Source: an uncultured Prevotella sp.
GTDB lineage: Bacteria > Bacteroidota > Bacteroidia > Bacteroidales > Bacteroidaceae
Direction of reading: 5' to 3'
Assembly: GCA_900762125.1 (NCBI GenBank)
Contig: CAAFFL010000029.1
Coordinates: forward strand, 1-7,577
DNA: 7,577 bases
Below the pieces are notes generated by a model that made no database searches, was not told the DNA's origin, and saw only the letters and a list, made by a program, of their open reading frames with translations. The position numbers and the translations under genes were made by a program. This document shows positions 1 to 5,383 of this stretch, piece by piece (position 1 is the first letter of the stretch; every line of letters begins with the position of its first letter).

Positions 1-2
1 CC

Positions 3-23
3 GTCCGGCTTATCAAGCCGGAC
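3..23. repeat. Perfect 9-bp inverted repeat (GC-rich hairpin)
   Basis: GTCCGGCTT (3-11) and AAGCCGGAC (15-23) are exact reverse complements separated by three bases. On the plus strand no T-tract follows, only a C-rich stretch. On the minus strand the sequence beyond the stem is cut off two bases later, so a terminator in that direction cannot be judged. It could be a second terminator, part of a dispersed palindromic repeat, or a regulatory site of a neighbour beyond the left edge. Confidence 0.5.
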
Positions 24-24
24 A

Positions 25-91
25 CCGCCTCCCCCCTCCCCTCTTCCTCCCTTCATCCTGCCCTTTTGCAGTTTTTTTTTCATTCATCCCC
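25..91. other. Pyrimidine-biased tract (purine-rich on the minus strand)
   Basis: Between the hairpin at 3-23 and position 91 the plus strand is almost all C and T, including C6 (31-36), C4 (38-41) and T9 (72-80). The minus strand is therefore G/A-rich, with G-runs at 63-61, 51-49, 41-38 and 36-31. No start codon or coding pattern lies here, and composition is unlike the flanking genes. It is noncoding spacer downstream of the operon; a structural role (G-quadruplex or triplex) is possible but marginal because one loop would be nine bases. Confidence 0.45.
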
Positions 92-103
92 GTGTCACCA
101 CGG

Positions 104-158
104 CAAAAATATACGGCATCACACAGCAGGACATTGATGTCCATCTGCGTGATGCCGT
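104..158 (-). terminator. Probable Rho-independent terminator of the five-gene operon
   Basis: An imperfect palindrome spans 113-158. The outer arms ACGGCATCAC (113-122) and GTGATGCCGT (149-158) pair perfectly over 10 bp. CAG/CTG (124-126 with 145-147) and GGACAT/ATGTCC (129-134 with 137-142) continue the stem across small internal loops. Read on the minus strand, the stem is followed directly by ATATTTTTG (112-104), a short U-tract. It lies about 75 bases past the stop of the thioredoxin-like gene, the right place to end the operon. The plus strand has no T-run after the stem, so termination would be one-way. The U-tract is short and the inner stem broken, so efficiency is uncertain. Confidence 0.6.
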
Positions 159-231
159 GGAATATCTCTATACCGGTCAGGCGTTCATCGCCAAGCGGCG
201 AGACTAGCGATTCAAGTCCGCATCAGAATTT

Positions 232-1344
232 CTAGTGGCCCATGGTGCCCTCGAGGGAGCCGATGATCATCGCGGTGAAATAGATCTGCGTGGCATCCAT
301 CGTAGCGAGATTGGCACGTAGGAACTGCGCTGCCTTCGTCTTCACGGCCTTGTCGTCGGTGGTGATCAGACTGCCGTAGCTCTCGGTGAGGTAGGCCTGC
401 TCGGTCTTGTTGAGACGGCTGTAGTTCTTAGTGCAGTAGTCGATGTAGTCTGTCTGGCTCATTGTGGCGTAGGCCTTGGCAAAGTCGAGGCGGGTGTCGT
501 AGCGGCCATCCTTGCCTATGCCAAGTTTCTTCATGTTCTTTTTCAGTTGTGTGAGTTTCTCTGTCGTCGGGTGCTTATAGTTGATAAAGTAGCCCATGAC
601 CAATGACTCAATGAACTTCGTCAGCGTGGTGTCGATGCGTGCGCGGGCGTCACCAGTAAACTTCTCGCGTTTGTCGATCATGAACCGTGCCGATGGTTGG
701 TCGATGTCGCTGGTGTAGGCCTCATAAACGAAGAGATTCTCTGGGGCGAGGCGTGCCTTCTCGTCAAGACCAGTGAAGTAAGCCTGCACAATGCTGTCGG
801 CCCGGCCTGCGGCGACTTCCTCGGCCTCCCGGTCACGACTCTGCTGTCCGGCAATCTTCACCTGTGCGGCGTAGGCCTTTACGATGTCTGCCGAGCGGTC
901 GCCGGCATTGTATTTTGCCTCGATCTTCTCCGGCGTCATCTCGGGGTTGATAATCTGTTCCATCTTCACCTGAAACTCATCGGCCGTGCATCCGCCGACG
1001 GTGCGGCCCAGCTCCTTGTCGTCGGCACTGATGACGACGAACGTCGGGTAGGCATTGGCCTGATAGCGCTTGGCGAGCTCGATGCCTTCGCCTTTCTCCG
1101 CATCAATCTGCAGGCAGACGAAGTGACTGTTCATGAAGTCACCGAGGCCCTGCTGGGGGAAGACGGTGCGGGCCATCATCTTGCAGGGACCGCACCATGA
1201 GGTGTAGAAATCGACGAAGAGCGCCTTCTGCTCTGCCTTTGCAGCGGCGAGGCCCTCACGGTAGGTGATCTTACGGAAATTTGTTTGTGCCTGAGCGCCG
1301 AGCGTCAGCAGGGCGAGGAGCACGAGAGAGAGAATCTTTTTCAT
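232..1344 (-). CDS. Exported thioredoxin-family protein with a long C-terminal extension
   Basis: The protein starts with a Sec signal peptide (MKK, hydrophobic core, probable signal peptidase I cleavage AQA|Q after residue 19), with no lipobox, so it should be soluble in the periplasm. Residues about 22-133 form a thioredoxin fold: LFVDFYTSWCGPCKMM places the redox CGPC at 51-54, and the conserved cis-proline is in NAYPTF at Pro100. The WCGPC pair matches classical thioredoxins, so disulfide reduction or exchange is likely. Cys77 and Cys119 are additional. Residues about 134-370, nearly two thirds of the protein, are not thioredoxin and look mostly helical, with many charged residues; I do not recognise a family. 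The gene follows the PKD-like gene by 18 bases and is last in the operon. It may keep cysteines of the co-encoded proteins in the right state or handle imported cargo; both are inference. The catalytic fold is certain, the partner unknown. Confidence 0.9.
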   Translation of the reverse strand: MKKILSLVLLALLTLGAQAQTNFRKITYREGLAAAKAEQKALFVDFYTSWCGPCKMMARTVFPQQGLGDFMNSHFVCLQIDAEKGEGIELAKRYQANAYPTFVVISADDKELGRTVGGCTADEFQVKMEQIINPEMTPEKIEAKYNAGDRSADIVKAYAAQVKIAGQQSRDREAEEVAAGRADSIVQAYFTGLDEKARLAPENLFVYEAYTSDIDQPSARFMIDKREKFTGDARARIDTTLTKFIESLVMGYFINYKHPTTEKLTQLKKNMKKLGIGKDGRYDTRLDFAKAYATMSQTDYIDYCTKNYSRLNKTEQAYLTESYGSLITTDDKAVKTKAAQFLRANLATMDATQIYFTAMIIGSLEGTMGH

Positions 1345-1362
1345 TGTTTTTTTTTATTTATG
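1345..1362 (-). promoter_or_regulatory. A-rich translation leader of the thioredoxin-like gene
   Basis: The 18 bases between the PKD-like stop and the ATG at 1344 read, on the minus strand, as almost pure A/T with a run of nine A (1355-1347) ending three bases before the ATG. There is no Shine-Dalgarno-like GGAGG. This is the A-rich leader typical of Bacteroidota genes and supports the chosen start. A nine-base A-run is also a place where polymerase slippage could occur. Confidence 0.5.
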
Positions 1363-2928
1363 TTAGTCGGTGATGCTGTACATGTTGAAGCCGAAGCGAA
1401 AGTACATGCTGTTGAAATTCGTGTTGAGGTAGCGCACGTGCTTCACGGTGCCCGTGCCCTGCATCGTCTTCACGGGAGCACCCTGTGGCGCGCCACCATT
1501 CATCTCATAGAAGTAGAGATGATAGGTCGTGCCCTGCTGTGTGCCGACGATGAGGTAGTCGAAGTCGCCGGAGCCTTTGCCCCAATATTGGTTTGTGACG
1601 AAGTTGATCGTCTCGCCCGATGGGATGCCCTGCAGCGTGAGGGGAATCTCCGGCAGACTCTCATCGCTATAGTTGACCGCATAGAGTTTGCCACCGTCGA
1701 CACAATAGATGTACTTCGCTTGATTGCCATTGGTGCTGAACGACGTCGCCTTCGCCAGATGACTGTCCGCCCCGGCTTTGAGGATGGCGCTGAGGTAGGT
1801 GCTTGAGAAGCTCACATCGGTGAGGTAGACATAGCGCTGCCCCGAAGGGTCCTCCATGACCGTGGTGAACACGCCGTCGCTAGACAAAAGGTTGTAGCCC
1901 ATGTGCAGGCACTGCCATCCGCAGAGTCCCTGCGTCTTGTCCTCCCCCGAGAGGTCCGTGTAGGTCAGCGGCATGAGGTTGTCATTGTAGTCGCCCGTCG
2001 TGAGGTTGTGGTTGGCAGCGTCCCAGAAGAGCGTGTTGCCGTAGGACGGTATGTCGATAGCAAACAGTGAGCTGGCGTCAGTCTCCGACGTTGGGTTGCC
2101 ATACTGTCCCGTCGTCTTCCCGTTTGGCGTGGTGTAGCGGAAGCCTGACGAGGTGAGGAGGTAGGCTCGGTCCATCGGCGTCTCATAGGCGGCATAGACC
2201 TTCTCCGTGGCGTCCATCGTGCCGAAGAGGATGTTCGAGCGGTCGAAGATCTTCCGCAGGTCCGTCGTGCGCACCTTCTGGAAGTGGCCGTCGGCAGTGG
2301 TGATGAGGAGCATGTTCCCCTGCGAGGGGTCGAGGCTCTCTGGGTCGACATAGTCGAGGTTGTACTCCGTGTAGATCGCTCCCGGCTTGCCACTCATCGG
2401 CGCGCCCTGCGTCTGCAGCAGGAGGTTCTCGCCCGTGGTGCCCACGGCGCTGAGCTCGTCGATGTCGGTGTTGCCATCGGTGGTCTCCTTCAGGACGTAG
2501 AAACCCTGCGAGAAGGCTGTCTGCACCGTGAGGCTTGTCGTGGTGTAGACGGTGTAGCCCGTGGAGCGCTGGCTGACGAGGAGGCGAACCTGATAGGTGC
2601 CGGGCGTGGTGGCTACCTCATAGTCGAGGTTGCGGTCGGTGCCGATGACCTCCGGCTGGATGGTGTCACCCTTGGTGTTCAGCGTGCCGGTCTTCGTGTT
2701 GAGCAACAGCCACTGGTAGCTGAGGTCGCTCTCCGCGTCGGTCGTTGTGATGGTTGGGGATATCTGCAGGTGGTCGCCGGTGTAGGCGATCTTCGTGTAG
2801 GCCTCGTCGATGCCCGTGACGGTGATCTCGCCCACACGGTTATAGTCCGCGTCGGTGCTGTCGTCGTCGAAGCAGGCCGTGAGCGTCAGGCTCACGAGCG
2901 CTGCGAGGAGGATTCTGTATTTCTTCAT
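1363..2928 (-). CDS. PKD-like family surface lipoprotein, accessory to SusCD
   Basis: A 521-aa lipoprotein of unknown ligand. The signal peptide is clear: MKK, a hydrophobic core, lipobox LTAC with Cys19, then FDDDSTDAD, a strongly acidic run that fits the Bacteroidota lipoprotein export signal for display on the outer face. Residues about 35-137 look like a PKD/Ig-type beta-sandwich: an ITVTGIDEAY start, the SYQWLL strand near 70-75, PGTYQVRLLVSQ (109-120) and a closing TTSLTVQ strand. The remaining roughly 380 residues contain recurring blocks of the type FYVLKE, AYLLTSSG, YVYLTD, YIYCVDGGKLYAVNY and DYLIVGTQQG, which resemble propeller blades, although I cannot prove a propeller by eye. 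Cysteines beyond the lipid anchor are 336, 340 (CGWQC) and 409. This order, after SusC, SusD and a DUF4843-type protein, is common in Bacteroidota and suggests a ligand-binding or substrate-presenting surface subunit. It could instead bind host or matrix components. Confidence 0.82.
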   Translation of the reverse strand: MKKYRILLAALVSLTLTACFDDDSTDADYNRVGEITVTGIDEAYTKIAYTGDHLQISPTITTTDAESDLSYQWLLLNTKTGTLNTKGDTIQPEVIGTDRNLDYEVATTPGTYQVRLLVSQRSTGYTVYTTTSLTVQTAFSQGFYVLKETTDGNTDIDELSAVGTTGENLLLQTQGAPMSGKPGAIYTEYNLDYVDPESLDPSQGNMLLITTADGHFQKVRTTDLRKIFDRSNILFGTMDATEKVYAAYETPMDRAYLLTSSGFRYTTPNGKTTGQYGNPTSETDASSLFAIDIPSYGNTLFWDAANHNLTTGDYNDNLMPLTYTDLSGEDKTQGLCGWQCLHMGYNLLSSDGVFTTVMEDPSGQRYVYLTDVSFSSTYLSAILKAGADSHLAKATSFSTNGNQAKYIYCVDGGKLYAVNYSDESLPEIPLTLQGIPSGETINFVTNQYWGKGSGDFDYLIVGTQQGTTYHLYFYEMNGGAPQGAPVKTMQGTGTVKHVRYLNTNFNSMYFRFGFNMYSITD

Positions 2929-2952
2929 GTTGTGCTTCTTTTTTGTTTTAAT
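2929..2952 (-). promoter_or_regulatory. A-rich translation leader of the PKD-like lipoprotein gene
   Basis: On the minus strand the bases just before the ATG at 2928 contain AAAACAAAAAAGAAG and lack a strong Shine-Dalgarno match. This supports the ATG at 2928, which also gives a complete lipoprotein signal peptide. Confidence 0.4.
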
Positions 2953-2975
2953 TCCATGCTTGCGGAAGTTCAGTT

Positions 2976-3806
2976 TTAGTCACTATTGCCGATCGTGACC
3001 TCCGTGCCATCAGCCTCGCGCAGCACGTCGAGGCCCTGTGCCTGTCGCTCGGCATTGAGCTTTGCCAACGCCTTCTGCATCTCCTGCATGAGGTAGTTGA
3101 GGTAGTTGGAATCGCCCTCCATGAGCGAGGTGATGTAGTCGTCGTCCCATGCCTTGCCGTTCTGGTCGATGAGGAACTGGTGCTTCACAGGACCGTAGGC
3201 ACCGAAGTAATCGGCAAAGGAGTAGGTGCCCCACGACGGATGGCTCGGGTCATAGTAATACTGCTTGTTCCATGCCGACGGCTCCGAGAGGCGGTCAGTG
3301 ATAGTGATGACGCGCGTCTGAAAGACGGGATAGCCGTGGTGGAAATATTCGTTCTCGCGGAAGGTGAACTTCAGCACGACGCTGGTGTCCTTCAGCGACG
3401 CGTCGCGCAGCACGACGATGGGCAGCGTGGCGCGTGCCTTACCAGCGGGGATGACGTAGTAGCTGGCCATCGATGGGTCGTCGAAGGCGACATAGTGCTT
3501 GCCGGGTACGGCCATGCAGGCGGTGGTGTCCAGTTGTTCGAGGCTCACGGGTCGGTCCTTGTCGGACGTGAAGCCCATGGTCTCCACCTCCACCCAGATG
3601 GTGTCGGTGGTGACGGCAGCGCCGGCATAGACGAAGGAATAGGGCGTGCGTGTGAGTGTGCTGTCGAACATCTCCGTCGAGGTGCAGGTGGGGTAATAGA
3701 AGTTGATGCGGCAGGTCGGGTCGTCGTAGACCGGCAGGTCCTTCTCGCACGCGGCGGTGAGGACAGACACGACGACCAGCATCAGGATATGGAATGTTTT
3801 TCTCAT
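2976..3806 (-). CDS. DUF4843-type outer-membrane lipoprotein, accessory to SusCD
   Basis: A 276-aa lipoprotein that I assign to the DUF4843 family from its position and sequence pattern; the family has no established biochemical function that I know of. The ATG at 3806 gives a compact signal peptide (MRKTFHILMLVVVSVL) with Cys20 after TAA; this is a loose lipobox because position -3 is Thr. EKD follows the Cys, plausible for surface export. An in-frame ATG at 3845, two bases after the susD stop, would add 13 polar residues before the signal and is less likely. The middle is beta-rich: TIWVEVETMG near residues 69-78, PGKHYVAFDD near 101-110, PAGKARATLPIVVL near 120-133 and VFQTRVITITD near 161-171. 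An aromatic segment PSWGTYSFADYFGAYGPVKH follows (190-209), then a charged helical tail. Three further cysteines occur (32, 41, 97). It probably adds a surface subunit to the transporter complex, by inference from gene order. Confidence 0.85.
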   Translation of the reverse strand: MRKTFHILMLVVVSVLTAACEKDLPVYDDPTCRINFYYPTCTSTEMFDSTLTRTPYSFVYAGAAVTTDTIWVEVETMGFTSDKDRPVSLEQLDTTACMAVPGKHYVAFDDPSMASYYVIPAGKARATLPIVVLRDASLKDTSVVLKFTFRENEYFHHGYPVFQTRVITITDRLSEPSAWNKQYYYDPSHPSWGTYSFADYFGAYGPVKHQFLIDQNGKAWDDDYITSLMEGDSNYLNYLMQEMQKALAKLNAERQAQGLDVLREADGTEVTIGNSD

Positions 3807-3847
3807 GACTTTCAAGTTTTGGTCTTCTGTTCTTGATGAATACATGA

Positions 3848-5365
3848 TTACTTCGTGGTGGGTTCGTATTCCGTCAGCGGCAGCGGGACGATGTAGTCCT
3901 TTTCCGTCATGGCGGTGCCGTTGTTCTGCATCGTCGTGGCATGGAGGCGCTTGTAGACGTAGAACATCTGTCCCTCAGCATAGAACTCGCGGCGATACTC
4001 GTTCTCCATCTCTGCATGAGCGGCGTCGACGGATGCGAACGGCGTGTAGAGCGTGAAGGCGCACGACTTCATGTAGGTGTCGTAGAGCGACTGTATCTCC
4101 GTGAGGTCGTTCGAGGTCTCGATGGCGATGAGGTACATCTCCGACAGGCGGAGCATCGGGACGATTTGCAGCTTCGTCGTGAGGTAGCTCGTGGAGAGGT
4201 TGTCGTCGGTCTCGTCGTACCAATACTTCTTGATCGTCGGGCAGATCTTGCCGAAGGGATCCTTCTTCGTGCGGTCCCACTCGTTGATGTAGCGGTTGTG
4301 GGACGCCGTGGCACCGGGGATGGAGCTGTAGAGCGCATCGAGCATGTCGGAAGAGACATAATAGTAGTAGGACCGTATCTGCACGTTGCGTCCACCGAGG
4401 AGCACAGCGTTGGCGGTGGAGTTGACATCGTACTTGCTCAGATAGAACAGACACTCCGACGGCAGGGCGCGGTAGCCTTGCTGGAGGTCGCTGATGCCGC
4501 TGAGGCTGATGAGGCCGTTGCCGTCGGCGCCCTTGGCATTGATGATCTCCATGGCGATGTCATGGGCCTGCTGCGTCTGTCCGACGTAGAGCGCCATGCG
4601 GGCATGAAGGGCACGTACGGCCCAGTAGTTCAGGCGCGACTGCCGGTAGTACTTATAGTTGTCCTCGACGTTCGATGTGGGGTTGTTCAGCGCGGTGAAC
4701 GTCTGACTCATCACAGGGTCGTTGTCCTTCAGCAGCGTCTCGGCAGCGGTGAGGTCGGCGTCGAGCTTTGCCACATAGGTGTTGAAGTCGTAGTAGGCCG
4801 GCTGCTCGGCGATGCTCGTCGTCTCGCTGTAGGGCAGGCGCACCTGCGTCGTGCCGCCAGGCTCCTGTCCGAAGAGGCGCAACACGTCGAGTTGGCAGTA
4901 GGCGCGGATGGCATAGGCCTCACCCTCGATCATCGCACGGGCCTGAGCGTCGGGGATGTTCGAGCCGTTGTCCTTGATGTTCTTCAGGATGACGTTGGCA
5001 GAGGCGATGATGGTGAAGAGCTTTGCGTAGATGGTCTTGATCTCCGCGCGTGCCTCGTCGGAGGTATAGTCGTGGTTATAGAGCTGGTAGCGCATGGTCT
5101 CCGACTCGTCGACGACCCACAGCGACGCGAGGTCCTCGACATCGGTCATCGTGAGGTTCTGACCGTAGGCGCTCTTCGACGCCATCTCCATGTAGCAGCC
5201 GGTGAGGGCATCGCGGAAGCCCTTGTAGTTGCCAAACTGGTCCTCCTCCTTCTGGATGTTCCCGCCCTTGACGTCGAGCCAGTCGCTGCAGGAGCTGAGC
5301 GTCAGCAGCGCCATGGCCAGCAGCGCCAGGCAGTTTACGGAGGTCTTTCTTATCTTGATATTCAT
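3848..5365 (-). CDS. SusD/RagB-family outer-membrane substrate-binding lipoprotein
   Basis: SusD-type lipoproteins sit as a lid on the SusC barrel and capture substrate at the cell surface. I chose the ATG at 5365 (505 aa). A TTG nine bases upstream is in frame but would only add MKI before a normal signal peptide. Residues 1-26 form a lipoprotein signal: K/R-containing N-terminus, hydrophobic core, lipobox LSSC with the lipidated Cys at 26, followed by SDWLD. Family hallmarks are GEAYAIRAYCQLDVLRLFG (about 148-166, first TPR helices), a second helical block around 245-277, MLRLSEMYLIAIE (about 404-416), and the C-terminal EYRREFYAEGQMFYVYKR (about 456-473) with YIVPLPLTEYEPT close to the end. 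These match the usual N-terminal SusD-like and C-terminal RagB/SusD domains, and the length is normal. It lies 18 bases after susC and 41 before the DUF4843-type gene, so it is co-transcribed. The ligand cannot be read from sequence. Confidence 0.96.
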   Translation of the reverse strand: MNIKIRKTSVNCLALLAMALLTLSSCSDWLDVKGGNIQKEEDQFGNYKGFRDALTGCYMEMASKSAYGQNLTMTDVEDLASLWVVDESETMRYQLYNHDYTSDEARAEIKTIYAKLFTIIASANVILKNIKDNGSNIPDAQARAMIEGEAYAIRAYCQLDVLRLFGQEPGGTTQVRLPYSETTSIAEQPAYYDFNTYVAKLDADLTAAETLLKDNDPVMSQTFTALNNPTSNVEDNYKYYRQSRLNYWAVRALHARMALYVGQTQQAHDIAMEIINAKGADGNGLISLSGISDLQQGYRALPSECLFYLSKYDVNSTANAVLLGGRNVQIRSYYYYVSSDMLDALYSSIPGATASHNRYINEWDRTKKDPFGKICPTIKKYWYDETDDNLSTSYLTTKLQIVPMLRLSEMYLIAIETSNDLTEIQSLYDTYMKSCAFTLYTPFASVDAAHAEMENEYRREFYAEGQMFYVYKRLHATTMQNNGTAMTEKDYIVPLPLTEYEPTTK

Positions 5366-5383
5366 AATCTTCAACTTTAATTA
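5366..5383 (-). promoter_or_regulatory. A/T-rich susC-susD junction and susD leader
   Basis: The 18-base junction reads TAATTAAAGTTGAAGATT before the ATG at 5365; its first three bases form a second TAA directly after the susC stop. It contains the alternative TTG codon at 5374. The A-rich spacing suits initiation at 5365, and the tandem stop guards against read-through of SusC into SusD. Confidence 0.4.

Noticed and set aside
90..103. Small hairpin CCGTG-TCAC-CACGG as a terminator
   Set aside because: The stem is only 5 bp. On the minus strand it is followed by GGATGAATG and an A-run rather than a U-tract, and on the plus strand by A-rich sequence.
1..207. A plus-strand gene entering from the left edge and ending at the TAG at 205-207
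   Set aside because: The frame is open, but the first 90 bases give a Pro/Phe-rich low-complexity translation and there is no in-frame ATG, GTG or TTG. It is kept only as a possible remnant in the findings.
2284..2979. Open frame of 231 codons on the plus strand opposite the 5' part of the PKD-like gene
   Set aside because: Low-complexity antisense translation; the minus-strand frame has a complete lipoprotein signal and a PKD-like fold.
3975..4454. Minus-strand open frames overlapping susD in other frames
   Set aside because: Arg/His/Pro/Ser-rich translations typical of shifted frames in G+C-rich genes; no frameshift is needed to read susD through.
5366..5374. TTG at 5374 as the start of susD
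   Set aside because: The ATG at 5365 gives a complete signal peptide; the TTG only adds three residues, and alternative starts are less common.
3941..5380. Long open frame of 479 codons on the plus strand opposite susD
   Set aside because: It mirrors susD. Strong G/C preference at the third codon position removes stops from the antisense frame; the product is a Val/Leu/Arg/Gly/Glu-rich string without recognisable domains, and susD is an unambiguous family member.
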